A stretch of DNA of 32,817 bases from a virus. Positions within the stretch are counted from its first letter, which is position 1. Each line of letters opens with the position of its first letter. The position numbers and the translations under genes were made by a program. The stretch spans positions 1-32,817 of the IMG/VR virus record IMGVR_UViG_3300009156_000066; one strand, given 5' to 3'. Positions 21,612 to 31,800 of the stretch are shown piece after piece. The notes under the pieces were generated by a model. That model ran no database searches. It was given only the letters and a program-made list of their open reading frames with translations, and had not been told where the DNA came from.

Positions 21612-22559
21612 ATGGACGTCGCCACACTCACCAACCGCGCTCAGCGTATCGCCGGCCGAGTCGACAGCGGCTTTGACAGCCGGACAGTTCAGTTCCTCAA
21701 CGAAGCGGTCGAACACTGGGCCCGCGCAAATCCCTGGCCCGGCCTCAGACGGACGGGTGAGTTCGTCGCAGACGGGACGCGGAATCTCATCCTCCCCCAG
21801 CACGTCTTCCACGTCCAGTGGATCGCGGACAAGACGAACAAGTTCCCCCTCGAAGCGAAGGACCTCTGGGACAGAGAGGCGAGAGACGAGTACCTCGGCG
21901 ACACGACCGGCCCGGCCTTCTGGTGGAGGGAGGTCGGCGTCACGCCCATCACGCAGCAGCCGACTACGCCGGCGTTGCTTACCGTCCGCACGGACGTCAG
22001 CGACAGCTTCTCGGCGCATATCGCCGGGATCGCCCAGGACACGACGGCGAGCGGGACGGCGAACTATGAGTATTTCACCGAAGAGCAGCTGAACGTCGTC
22101 GGCTCCGCGGCCGTCTCGACGACGAACTACTACATCCGCGTCATGACCGTCGGCAAGAACGACTTCACCGCCGGCGACCTCAAAGTCTACAACGGAAGCA
22201 CCCTCATCGGCAGGATCGCGGCGAACCGCTACCGGAGCGAGTACCGCAACGTCGAATTCCTCACGATCCCCGAGGGCGGGACGCTCCTCCGCATCGGCTA
22301 CCTCGAGGCGCCGAACCCCCTGACCGCGGCGTATCAAAACCCCCACCCCTCGATCAACCCGGAGTTCCTCGTCTGGTACGCCGCGGGGCTCATCCACAAG
22401 GCGCAGAACGAGTCCGATCAGGGAGAGCTCTGCATCCAGCGCGCGCTCCAGATTCTCAACGCCCGCAGCTTCAAAGAGAAGGACCACGGCGATCAGGATC
22501 ACGGCTTGTACCCCGATCAAGGCTACTGGGGTTCCGAGAACTTGTACAGTTGGCCATAA
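21612..22559 (+). CDS. Head-tail adaptor-like virion protein, 315 aa
   Basis: N-terminal region MDVATLTNRAQRIAGRVDSG, then TVQFLNEAVEHWARANPWPG, and a C-terminal helix with NPEFLVWYAAGLIHKAQNES match the usual layout of short-tail adaptor proteins (helical N- and C-parts around a beta domain). It would join portal and nozzle. It follows the LamG genes and precedes the nozzle-like protein, the typical podovirus order. Family assignment is by pattern and order. Confidence 0.65.
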   Translation: MDVATLTNRAQRIAGRVDSGFDSRTVQFLNEAVEHWARANPWPGLRRTGEFVADGTRNLILPQHVFHVQWIADKTNKFPLEAKDLWDREARDEYLGDTTGPAFWWREVGVTPITQQPTTPALLTVRTDVSDSFSAHIAGIAQDTTASGTANYEYFTEEQLNVVGSAAVSTTNYYIRVMTVGKNDFTAGDLKVYNGSTLIGRIAANRYRSEYRNVEFLTIPEGGTLLRIGYLEAPNPLTAAYQNPHPSINPEFLVWYAAGLIHKAQNESDQGELCIQRALQILNARSFKEKDHGDQDHGLYPDQGYWGSENLYSWP

Positions 22560-22561
22560 GC

Positions 22562-24256
22562 ATGCAAGGCATCCACCAGCAGCCCTACCCCGTCAAGACG
22601 GAAGACTTCTCGAAGGGGATGGACGATCGGAACAAGGCGTGGCTCATCGCCGTCAACGCCGCTCCGTATCTCCAGAACTTCAACATCCAGAAGGCAGGGG
22701 CCGCGACGCGGCGGGACGGGACGACGTCGATCGGTGCGGCGAGCGGGCCGACGAACAGCAACTTACCTTACGGCCTGTTCAAGTTCTTCGACCGGAAGAC
22801 CTTCGACACGGAGGTCCTCTACTCCGTCTACGGGAACAAGGCTTACCTCTTCCCCGGTAACTCGCAGGTCCTCGAGAAGGCGTGCGGGGCGTCCCTCACC
22901 TCCGCGCTCCACATGGCCAGCCGAGGCATCTGGACGGTGGGTGGGACGATCGCCGACACGATCTTCATCAGCAACGCCCAGCTGAACGACTCGAACGTCT
23001 CCCTCGCCTCCAAGCTCCTCGCGATCGACGTCGACCAGCAGTTCTCCGCGAACGTCTCCATGGCGCCCCTCTGCACGACGTGGTGGCAGGGGCGTCTCTG
23101 GGTCGGCGGGAACCGGCTCGCGGAGACGACGGACACCCTCTGGTGGAGCGCCCTCAACGACGGCCTCTCGTACTCGCTCACGAACTCCGCCCGCATCGAG
23201 CCCGGACGCGGCGGTCGCATCACTGGACTCCACCCGCCCCGCGCCCAGACGAACCGCCTCCTGATCTTCAAGGAGGACATGATCGCGGTCCTCGAGGTCT
23301 ACTGGGGCACCTCTTCGTCCCAGATACCCGCGCCGAGCGACGCCCTCGACACGATCGCGAGCTCCATTCGCGTTGTCAGCGAAAACATCGGTTGCGTCGC
23401 GACTCGCTCCATTCAGGGCGTCGCGGGAGCGCCGGCGGGGGACATCTTCTTCCTCGCGAAGGACGGTGTGCGGGCGATCAGCCGCGCGACGGACGACACA
23501 ATCAGCGGAGCCGCTCTCCCGGTGAGCGCGCGCATTCAAGCCCAGATCGACCGAATCAACTACGCCTACGCGCACAAGGCCGTCTCGGGCGTGTGGAATC
23601 AGATGTACCACCTCGCCGTTCCGATGGACGGGGCGACAGAGAACAGTCACGTCCTCAGCTACGACTTCATCAACGACGCGTGGCACATCAACACCTGGGA
23701 CGCCAAGGATTTCGCCGTAGCACGCCTCAACCAGACGCAGGACCGCCTCCTCCTCCAGAACAACGTCAACACCCTCGACAGCACGGCGTCGGGGCTGACG
23801 CAGGGATGGCATGTCTTCCGGACCTACTCTGGGGGCGTCGACCCGAACAACGAGGCGGTGAAGTTCCAGATGGACACCCGAGCCTACGGGTTCGGCTCCC
23901 TCGAACAGCGGAAGCGCTGGTCGTGGTTCGGCATCCACTGCGAGAACGACACGGCGACGTCGGTGATCGACGTCTTCTACCGCGTCGACGACGGGGACTG
24001 GGTCTTCAAAGAGTCGGTGACCTACCCGGTCGCGGGCGGGAACCTCATCACCCTCGGCGTGACGCCACTCCCGTGGCAGCCGCAGGGGGCCGCGATCAAC
24101 ATGCGGAAGATCGGCCTCGAGGACGTCCCGGTCGGCTACCTCATCCAGTTCCGCCTCGGCCAGACGAGCGTCACCGACTTCGGTCACCCGTCGATCCTCA
24201 TGACGTCGGCCGCAGCGCGGATCATCGACCCCGAGTTCGATAACACGATCACATGA
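22562..24256 (+). CDS. Tail nozzle / stabilisation-type beta-propeller protein, 564 aa
   Basis: Starts MQGIHQQPYPVKTEDFSKGM; the DFSKGMDDRN and NAAPYLQNFNIQKAGAATRR motifs are characteristic of phage tail-tube/nozzle and stabilisation proteins that open with such a capping strand followed by beta-propeller blades (repeated W/D-rich strands, e.g. TTWWQGRLWVGGN, GDIFFLAKDGV). It would form the distal short tail. An in-frame TTG at 22550 is an alternative start; neither has a strong ribosome binding site. Confidence 0.68.
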   Translation: MQGIHQQPYPVKTEDFSKGMDDRNKAWLIAVNAAPYLQNFNIQKAGAATRRDGTTSIGAASGPTNSNLPYGLFKFFDRKTFDTEVLYSVYGNKAYLFPGNSQVLEKACGASLTSALHMASRGIWTVGGTIADTIFISNAQLNDSNVSLASKLLAIDVDQQFSANVSMAPLCTTWWQGRLWVGGNRLAETTDTLWWSALNDGLSYSLTNSARIEPGRGGRITGLHPPRAQTNRLLIFKEDMIAVLEVYWGTSSSQIPAPSDALDTIASSIRVVSENIGCVATRSIQGVAGAPAGDIFFLAKDGVRAISRATDDTISGAALPVSARIQAQIDRINYAYAHKAVSGVWNQMYHLAVPMDGATENSHVLSYDFINDAWHINTWDAKDFAVARLNQTQDRLLLQNNVNTLDSTASGLTQGWHVFRTYSGGVDPNNEAVKFQMDTRAYGFGSLEQRKRWSWFGIHCENDTATSVIDVFYRVDDGDWVFKESVTYPVAGGNLITLGVTPLPWQPQGAAINMRKIGLEDVPVGYLIQFRLGQTSVTDFGHPSILMTSAAARIIDPEFDNTIT

Positions 24257-25035
24257 CAATCAGCATTAGCCAGGGACCTCTACCCTTCGACGGCGATCGC
24301 GTCGCTGCCTCCACTTTCCTCGAGGCATGGGTGTCCGGGACGACGATCAACAACATCGCCCTCGACAACCTCGCCCCGACGATCTCCCTCGTCGCGAGCT
24401 CGACGAACGTCCCGGCGAACAACCTCCAGCGTCTCGGTCTCCTCTGGTTCAAGCGAGGCGAAGGGACGCTCCACATCCTCGAGGAGGCCGACCGCTGCGA
24501 CAACCGCTACACGGCGATCAACGATCTCTTCACCCCGATCGCCCCGGCTCGCGCGTTCATCGTCGAGGTCCAGTTCTTCGGTCAGCCGGGCGGAGCAGCG
24601 ACGATCGGCGAACCGGACACCCTGCAAACGGGACTCACGTCTTACTTCGAGGACTGCAAGGGACGTCGAATCCCGTTCTACCGCGCCCAGACGACAGGCA
24701 TGGACTCACCCACGCGTCTCGGCTATCAGGTCGGGATTATCATCGGGAGCTCGAACTCGCTGATCCCGACGGCCGTCTACGAGTGGGGTTTCTGCAACGC
24801 CCTCATCGCTGCGGGCGGGAGCAACGTCGCGCGCGGTGCGTTCGCCAAGCAGTGGTACCAGGAGCCCTCGAACTTCACTTACTTCCTCCACCCCCGCGCC
24901 GCGGCGTGGACGGGCGAGACGAGCTATGGAAGCGTGGGCATCATCGCGAACACGACTACGGCTACGATCGCCCACCTCGCCATGATCTTCAAGCGCCCCG
25001 GCGTCGACTATGGATGGAACGCTGACTTCTCATGA
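24253..25035 (+). CDS. Virion protein of unknown function, 260 aa
   Basis: Mostly beta-rich protein (begins MTISISQGPLPFDGDRVAAS), coupled by ATGA on both sides inside the tail cluster. Strand-rich, Gly/Thr/Ser-containing composition suits a tail or fibre component. No known domain is recognised. Confidence 0.62.
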   Translation: MTISISQGPLPFDGDRVAASTFLEAWVSGTTINNIALDNLAPTISLVASSTNVPANNLQRLGLLWFKRGEGTLHILEEADRCDNRYTAINDLFTPIAPARAFIVEVQFFGQPGGAATIGEPDTLQTGLTSYFEDCKGRRIPFYRAQTTGMDSPTRLGYQVGIIIGSSNSLIPTAVYEWGFCNALIAAGGSNVARGAFAKQWYQEPSNFTYFLHPRAAAWTGETSYGSVGIIANTTTATIAHLAMIFKRPGVDYGWNADFS

Positions 25036-25745
25036 ACATCGTCCCCGGCTACGACTTCAGCGTCAACGAGATCCCCACCCGCGCGAAGCTCGGGCTCATG
25101 GCGTCGGGCATGTCCCTCACCGGGATCAGCCTGGACCAGATCGACGGCTCGGTGATCGTCGTCACCGTCACGGACGGGACGCAGACGTCTCTCCCCGCGG
25201 TCGGCTGGCTTTGGGTCGACGGCCGGGCGAACCTCTGGGGCCGGACAGAGTTCGGCAACGTCATCGTCCGTAAGAGCGAGGGCGGCTGGGAGTCGAACCG
25301 GATTCCCTACGCGCCCGGCGGCACGGCGTCGCTCATCTCTATCCCCGGTGAGATCGTCCAGTTCAGCACGCTCGGCCCCGGGAACACGGCCGCGACGTCC
25401 TGCCGCCTCTCGATCGTCTCCGGTGGGAGCTCGACGGGCGGGACGTGGCATGTGGGCGTCTCGCAGGAGACGGTCCCGTCCGGCGCGACGGACGCTTCTC
25501 CCGTCTACTACCGCACCGTCTTCCGAGGCTCGACGCGTTTCTTCGCCCCGGAGTTCACCCCGCCGGCGAACACGATGGGGCGGGGGCGTATGTGGCGGAG
25601 CGGCGTGAACTCGAACTGGTGGATCATCACCGACTTCGACGACAACGAAGCCCGCGTCATGTACGGCGAGTCGAACCAGCTCGACCGGGACAACCATCAG
25701 GACTGGGTGAATGGGTACTTCTTTCCTGGGACTCTAACACAGTGA
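25032..25745 (+). CDS. Virion/tail-fibre-like protein, N-terminal tag 1, 237 aa
   Basis: Begins MNIVPGYDFSVNEIPTR, then a beta-rich body (GTQTSLPAVGWLWVDG; STRFFAPEFTPPANTMGRGR). The opening closely parallels the next gene, MNLTPGVSIEPNDVVTR, so both probably share a virion-docking N-terminus with different bodies. ATGA coupling upstream, GTGA downstream. Confidence 0.65.
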   Translation: MNIVPGYDFSVNEIPTRAKLGLMASGMSLTGISLDQIDGSVIVVTVTDGTQTSLPAVGWLWVDGRANLWGRTEFGNVIVRKSEGGWESNRIPYAPGGTASLISIPGEIVQFSTLGPGNTAATSCRLSIVSGGSSTGGTWHVGVSQETVPSGATDASPVYYRTVFRGSTRFFAPEFTPPANTMGRGRMWRSGVNSNWWIITDFDDNEARVMYGESNQLDRDNHQDWVNGYFFPGTLTQ

Positions 25746-26446
25746 ACCTCACTCCCGGCGTCTCCATCGAACCCAACGACGTCGTCACCCGGCAGACGAT
25801 CTACGATCTGTGGGCCAACGCCCAGGGCGGTCAGATCGTCGCAGGCGACCTCTCCGCGACGCTCTTCCCGATCGTCGTAGGCACGAACCCGACGAGCTCG
25901 ATCACCCCCGGCCAGATCTGGTACGACCAAGCCCAGATGCTCTGGAAGGTGTTCATCGACGTCAAGGACAACACGGGCGTCTCGGTGTGGGTGGCTTTCG
26001 GCCCGGATCGCTTCGACGAGGTCTTCTTGGCGAACGAGCACCTACCTCCCGCCGCGCTGTTCAAGTTGGACGACGCAGGTACCGGGAGAATGGTCAAGCG
26101 CGTGAGCGGCTTCGCGGATAGCCACGCCGTGGGGCTCGTCGCCACGAACGCGACGGTCCCCTCCGGGACGTGGTTTGCGGGAGCGATCGAAGGTTTCGCC
26201 AACGCATGGTTCCCGTACAAGCCCGCGTCCGACCTCTCAGCTCAGATCGCCGGGGCCGTCGTCAACCAAAGCCTCATGCCGATCAACTGGGCGCCGGGCG
26301 GCCTCGGTCGAAGCGCGGGCGGGAACTTACAGAACGAATTCATCGTCGGTGTAGGGACGCAAGCTGTCGAGCCCAGCACCACAGTATCCAACGGCAACTA
26401 CATCGAGCGAATCCTATTCACCGGATCTCGCTACACGAAACGATAG
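25742..26446 (+). CDS. Virion/tail-fibre-like protein, N-terminal tag 2, 234 aa
   Basis: GTG start overlapping the previous stop; opens MNLTPGVSIEPNDVVTRQTI. Beta-rich, with TPGQIWYDQAQMLWKVFIDV typical of tail-fibre strands and a C-terminal Gly/Ser part. The N-terminus matches the preceding gene; the rest differs. The frame is open ~300 nt further upstream, but only as shadow of the preceding gene. Confidence 0.65.
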   Translation: MNLTPGVSIEPNDVVTRQTIYDLWANAQGGQIVAGDLSATLFPIVVGTNPTSSITPGQIWYDQAQMLWKVFIDVKDNTGVSVWVAFGPDRFDEVFLANEHLPPAALFKLDDAGTGRMVKRVSGFADSHAVGLVATNATVPSGTWFAGAIEGFANAWFPYKPASDLSAQIAGAVVNQSLMPINWAPGGLGRSAGGNLQNEFIVGVGTQAVEPSTTVSNGNYIERILFTGSRYTKR

Positions 26447-26453
26447 GAGCAAC

Positions 26454-27824
26454 ATGGCAGGCGGACTCATCACCGGTTCTCTCGGCGGGATCATTGGAGG
26501 CGTGGGAGGGTACTTCGCGGCAGCCGAGGAGCGCAGCTTAGCGTCCCAGGCCCGCGGGGACTACAGGACCGGCATGCAGCGGGGCGAGGCAGCAGCCCAG
26601 CGTCAAGCCTACGACATCCTCTCGTCTCCACAATACGGGGCGTACTCGAACTTCATCAGCCAGACGTTCGGCCTCCCCCCGTCGGGCGGCGCGGGTGCCG
26701 GTGGTGGAATCACCTTCGGCGGCGTCGACTACAACGGCCGTCCCTTGGGCGTCGCCCTCGAGGGGGCGGCTGCCAAAGGGGCAGTCAAGGCCGGGAAGAA
26801 GCTTGCCGCAGCGTACAACGCCTATCAGCAGCTCTCAGCGGGTTACACCTTCAGCGGCAAGAAGATCAAAGGCATCCCCGGCCTCGAGGGCTTCGGCAAC
26901 GGTAAGGCCCCGGGCGAAGGCGGCGGTGGCGCCATGGGCGAGGGTCTCGCGGGCATGGCTCCAGGCGGCCAGACGGCCTTCGACATGGCCATGCAGATGC
27001 CCGGCGCGGACGTCTTCCAGAAAGTCGCCGGCATGGGTAAGAACATGCCTGGCGTCGGTGGCATGATGGGCGGGATGATGGGCGGGATGATGGGCGGAGG
27101 TAAGAAGGAAATGAGCATGACGGCCAAGCTGACGAAGCAGCTCATGGCCGGCCAGGGCGCCATGGAAGCCCTGAACCTGCTATCCCCCGGTGCCCGAGCT
27201 AAGGCCGAACAGCAGTTCGCCCGCTATACGGGTCAGACGTTGGACCAGGGAATGCAGGTCTTCCTCCCCAAGACGCAGAGCTCGACGACCGGGGAGCCGG
27301 CCATTGCGGGCGGCGGGCCCCTCTCGACGAACGGCAACACCGGCTTCGGTCTCCCGGGCACGGCGGGCTCCACTCTCGAGGGCGGGGCAGCGGCGGCTCA
27401 GCCCCAGGCGCCCCAGTACGCCCCGGGCTTCGGCTTCGATTCACCCCTCGCGCGCGACTTCCGTACAGGACTTGGACAGGCCCAGACGTTGCGTGGACTC
27501 TACCAAAGCAACGTCGGTGCCGGCGCTGAGGCGTCCGGCCTCGCGGCGTTCAACTTCCAGCAACAGCAGGCGATGCTGCCGGCGCTCCTGGGGCTTTCTC
27601 AGCTTCCCAACCAGATCTACGGCAGTATACTTGACCCTACCAGGAATGCCGAGATCCTCCGTCGATCCGGAGGAGCCCAGGGCTACGGAGTGACGCCGGG
27701 CAACGCGCCTGTCTCCGTCATCGGCCCGACGGTCGGCTCAGCTTTCGCAGGCTTCGGCGCCGGGCAGGCCGCGGGCGGTGGCGCCGGTGGCGGGCTCGGC
27801 GGCTTACTCGGAGGAATCATCTAA
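26454..27824 (+). CDS. Gly/Met-rich internal virion protein, 456 aa
   Basis: Begins MAGGLITGSLGGIIGGVGGY, a Gly-rich hydrophobic stretch, then a helical part (AEERSLASQARGDYRTGMQR), a Gly/Met-rich centre with MMGG repeats, and a Gly/Ala-rich hydrophobic C-terminus ending LGGLLGGII. Good AGGAG ribosome binding site. Membrane-active Gly-rich ends fit an ejection protein that helps DNA cross the envelope. It lies first in a run of three internal-protein-like genes, in the podovirus position. Confidence 0.66.
   Translation: MAGGLITGSLGGIIGGVGGYFAAAEERSLASQARGDYRTGMQRGEAAAQRQAYDILSSPQYGAYSNFISQTFGLPPSGGAGAGGGITFGGVDYNGRPLGVALEGAAAKGAVKAGKKLAAAYNAYQQLSAGYTFSGKKIKGIPGLEGFGNGKAPGEGGGGAMGEGLAGMAPGGQTAFDMAMQMPGADVFQKVAGMGKNMPGVGGMMGGMMGGMMGGGKKEMSMTAKLTKQLMAGQGAMEALNLLSPGARAKAEQQFARYTGQTLDQGMQVFLPKTQSSTTGEPAIAGGGPLSTNGNTGFGLPGTAGSTLEGGAAAAQPQAPQYAPGFGFDSPLARDFRTGLGQAQTLRGLYQSNVGAGAEASGLAAFNFQQQQAMLPALLGLSQLPNQIYGSILDPTRNAEILRRSGGAQGYGVTPGNAPVSVIGPTVGSAFAGFGAGQAAGGGAGGGLGGLLGGII
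27063..27098 (+). repeat. Three 12-bp tandem repeats encoding MMGG
   Basis: ATGATGGGCGGG occurs twice, then ATGATGGGCGGA, in frame in the Gly/Met-rich protein gene. The product has three MMGG units. Tandem repeats can expand or contract by slippage without changing frame. Confidence 0.85.
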
Positions 27825-28831
27825 TGCCTTTCCAGCGCGGGACGTCCCTCGCTCCCGTCATCCTTCAGACTGCTCAGGTCATGCTGCAAGCGAATGCTCA
27901 GCGGCAGCAGCTGGCATACCAACAGCAACGCATGAAGGAAGAGCAAGCGCAGTGGACAGAGAAGATGAAGCTCGATCAGGACGTCCTCCAGCTGCGTGAG
28001 GAGGAGCACAAATTAAAGGTAGCGACCGAGAAACGTCTTCAGTCCACCGGTGATGCGAAGCTGGCCCTCCAGGAGCGCGGCCTCGATATCCGCGAGAACC
28101 TCGGCTACCTCAGCGCCGATACGGCGGAGAAGCGTCTGTCCCTCGCTGAGGCCCTCGGCAAGAAGCGGATCGCGATTGCGGAGGAGAAGCTCAAGAAAGA
28201 GGGCGCCGGGACGACGACGGCGAAGCTCAAGGAACGCAAGGCCCTCATGCAGAGCTACGAGGAAGAGGCCGCGCTCCGTCCCGACGCCCCCGAGAAGTTC
28301 CAATCCTACTCTGACACCGGGCGTCTCCTCTCCTACAAGGCCCAGCGCCAACACGCCCTCGACCAGTACACGACACAGTATGTCGATCCGGCTGACCCGC
28401 AAGTTGCCGCAACGAAGGCCGAGCTCGCCGACATCGATAAGGAGCTCCTCGAGCGCGCGAAGCACAAACGCCGGGCGTTCCTCGAGAGCGGGGTCACGGC
28501 GTCGATCACCGAGGTCCGCGGGAATCTGCCCGATATGGTTGGCGAGCCGGAGGGTGAGGAAGCGATCGGCCCCACGTTGCCGTCTCAGCCGACGAATGTC
28601 ATCGACTTGAGCAATCAAGAAGTCCTCAACAAAGCCATCCACAGCGCCGTTGGCAAGGACACGATGTTCAGTCCCGCAACGGCCCAGGGCTATCTCCAGA
28701 CCGAGCACCAGCGTCTCAAGGCGAAGAGCCCCAAGGACGCCCAGGATTTCCGGCGGAAAGTCTACAAGGCCCTGCCCGCTACGACGATTCCCGAACGGGA
28801 CGAGCTCTGGCGCTCGCTTAAACTCCAGTAA
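27824..28831 (+). CDS. Coiled-coil internal virion protein, 335 aa
   Basis: Long charged helices from about residue 20 to 150 (QRQQLAYQQQRMKEEQAQWT; EEEHKLKVATEKRLQST; ALGKKRIAIAEEKLKKEG) predict a coiled coil, followed by a Pro-containing linker and helical C-terminus. The ATG overlaps the previous stop (TAATG) and the stop overlaps the next ATG. Coiled-coil proteins here are usually packed inside podovirus heads and ejected with DNA. Confidence 0.68.
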   Translation: MPFQRGTSLAPVILQTAQVMLQANAQRQQLAYQQQRMKEEQAQWTEKMKLDQDVLQLREEEHKLKVATEKRLQSTGDAKLALQERGLDIRENLGYLSADTAEKRLSLAEALGKKRIAIAEEKLKKEGAGTTTAKLKERKALMQSYEEEAALRPDAPEKFQSYSDTGRLLSYKAQRQHALDQYTTQYVDPADPQVAATKAELADIDKELLERAKHKRRAFLESGVTASITEVRGNLPDMVGEPEGEEAIGPTLPSQPTNVIDLSNQEVLNKAIHSAVGKDTMFSPATAQGYLQTEHQRLKAKSPKDAQDFRRKVYKALPATTIPERDELWRSLKLQ

Positions 28832-31800
28832 TGCCCGACATTCAAGACAACGAGCTTGACGCAGCGTTCGACCGTCTCGAAGGAGCTGCCGCACCGGCCG
28901 ATCCCGTCGACGAGGCGTTTGATAAGATCGAAGCCTCGAACCCCCCTTTCACGCCCGCCTCAGTCGAGGACGCGACGGCCGTCTCCGCGTCGGTAGCCGG
29001 CGACCTCCGCCAGACGGCGCTCCTCAACCCAGTCACCCCGAATCTCAGCGTCATCGACGACTTCCGCATGAAGGTGCGGACGGCGGCGAAGGGCCTCCAA
29101 GGTGCGCAGAAGCTGGCGAAGGAGACAGCCGGAAAGATCGGCCTCGGCTTCCAGAACCTCACCGAGCAGTTCAGCTCCGATGACTTCCTCGCCCACGCAG
29201 CGAACAGCGGCGCCGGGGACGTCTACAGCATCGCCCACAGCCCCGAAGCGAAGCGGGACTGGTACGACACGGCGGGCAGGCGCTTCGCTCAGTTCATGAA
29301 CGCGACGCAGTATGAGCTCGTCGCGACGCCTGAGGAGTCCGAGGAGATCCGCTCGGCGTTCCTCTTCGGCGAGCTCGTCTCCCGGGCGCCCATGAAGGAG
29401 ACGACGATCCGCGAGTCGACGAAGCACGCAGTTCAGAGTCTCGTCGACGAGTATAGGCAGAAGAGCGCCGAGCACGGGAACGTCACGACGGAGTTCGCGA
29501 ACGCCGCGGCCTACCTTAACAATCTCACGCCCGAGGAGTCGCTCCAGCTCCGCGGCTATCTCGCGGCCCGCTCGGACCGCCTCCCGCAGAACGAGCAGGA
29601 GGCTCTCCTCACGAAGTCCCGGTACCAGAACTTCTACGGTCACAACTGGGCCGAGCTCCCGCAGCCCGGAACGCCCGTCGAGCGGACTCCCTCGATCGCG
29701 TTCAGCGCCCTCCAGACACTCCTCGGAACGAACAACCCGGGCGAGAATGTCCTTAACCGAATCACCGAAGTCGACCGCGCCTACCGCGCGAAGGACCTCG
29801 GCTTCATCAAAGGCGACCTCCGGCGTCCCGGCGTTCAGTTCCCTGACTCTCGTGCGCCCGGGGGATTCCTCGACGCCGACCTCGTCCCGACGGACACGCT
29901 CACGAACCTCGAGCAGCGGAAACGCGAGAAGGGCGTCCTCTCCCCGTTCACCGTCGAAGCCGAGCCGGGCATTGTCGAGCAAGTCCAGGCCGCGACGGGA
30001 CTGAGCGCCGAGGACGCAGCGAAGGCCGTGACCCAGACGGCGGCCCTTGAGAGCGCGCGAGCGGCGCAGCGGGCCGGATATGGAGCCCACGCGGATCACA
30101 GGGTCGGGAGCGAGACGTTCACCGCCACCGAGTGGAACGCCCTCTCCATGCGGAACAAGGCGATCATGCGTCTCGGCGGGGCGTTCGGTCCGGCCTTCGA
30201 GGACCTCATGAAGCCCTTCAACGCCTGGAGAGAGGCGCAGCGTGGGGGCGTCGGCGAGGCGATCGCCCAACAGATCACCTACACGATCAGCGGCGACGAG
30301 TACCTCGCGCAGCAGATGCACAGCCTCTCTGACGTCGTCTCCGTCGGCTTCGGTCTCGTGGGCCAGTACTCGGTGCTGCGTTCTCAGGACGTTATTTCCA
30401 ATCCGCTCAAGGAGGCTTCGAAGGGAATCTTCCCTGGCCTTCAAGCCAGCGACTCAGCTGACGACCGCCCCCTGAACGAAGCGCAGCGGGACGTCCTTGC
30501 CGGCTCGCAGGGAGATTACGCCCTCGCCCCGGTCATCGGCCGGAACAAGATCTACGACCGCGCCCTTCAAGCGAAGATCTTCAGGGACGTGACGACCGCG
30601 GCGAACCTCTGGTCGAAGGCAAGCACTCGCGCGGACGCCCGGGCAGCCGAGGCCAACCGCGAAGCGCGCATGAGCACGGCTGAGCGTCAGGGCTACAGTG
30701 ACAGCTACGGCCGGATCAACTACGCCAGCGACGTATTTACCTCCGCGATCCACAACGTCATCGAGGGCCTCGGCCACAGCGCGGCTCAGGTTATCGACAA
30801 GCCGGAGTACGTCCCTCTCGTCATTGGCGCGAACAAGGTGAGTGATTGGCTTCTGGGCGGGGGCATGTCGTCCTTCCAGAAGGGCGTCGACGCGGCGATC
30901 AGCAGTCAGAATGCCTCGGCGGCTATGAAGTCCGTCCTCCGCTGGGCGCCCCACGAAGTCGACCGCCTCAAGCGAATCACCGGCGAGCGTCTCGACGCGG
31001 CGGTGAAGACCAGCGACCAAGGTACCATGGTCACCGTCCTCCAGGACCTCGAGGCGCACTCAACCGCCCTCGCGAAGGAGTGGAAGGACGTAGGCGCGGG
31101 GGGTGCGACACCGGCCGGCACCCTCAACCGGACGCTCATGTCCTGGAAGAAGGCGAGCGCCATGGGCGTCGACTTCGAGGACTTGAGCAGCATCGTTCAG
31201 GGTATGAAGCCGCGGGGCGCCATCCCCGAATTCTACAACTACATGCGAAGCAAGGTGGGGCTGCCGCCTCACCTCACCGAGACGGGGCTGAGGGCCCTCT
31301 CGAAAAGCTACAAGGAGCTCGGCGACCGTCTCTACGCCTCCCTCAACCGGACGCCGGGGGACTTCGCCGAGGCGACCGAGCTCGAGCGTCTCGCCGAGCA
31401 GGCCCCGACGGCGGACGGGCGCTTCGACGCGCAGACGAAGCTCGCGGCCCTCCAAGACGGCCACGCGAAGTACGAGGGCGTCGCTAAGCGGACGCAGATG
31501 TACGCCGAGATCGAGCACCTCTACTCCGAGGCCGCGGCGGGGCGGGGCTACAATCCGAAACGCTTCTCCGAGCTGCGGGCGAAACTCTGGGGCGAGCCGG
31601 CCATGTCCGACCTCGACTTCGCGACCGTCCTCCAGCTATCCGACACGAAGCGCTTCGCGAAGAACGGCCCGGTGAATCACTTCATGGCGAGACGGTTCGG
31701 CTACACCCCGGACCAGCTCAACCAGATCACCGAGGCGTCCCGTCGCGTCCTCGACTTCGCGGCCAGCGACGCCCAGGACTACTACCTGACGAAGATCGGC

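Noticed and set aside
22763-24259. Minus-strand open frame of ~500 codons opposite the nozzle-like gene
   Set aside because: Mirror of high third-position GC in the sense gene; composition is unnatural (Arg/Asp/Val/Glu) and there is no context for a leftward gene here.
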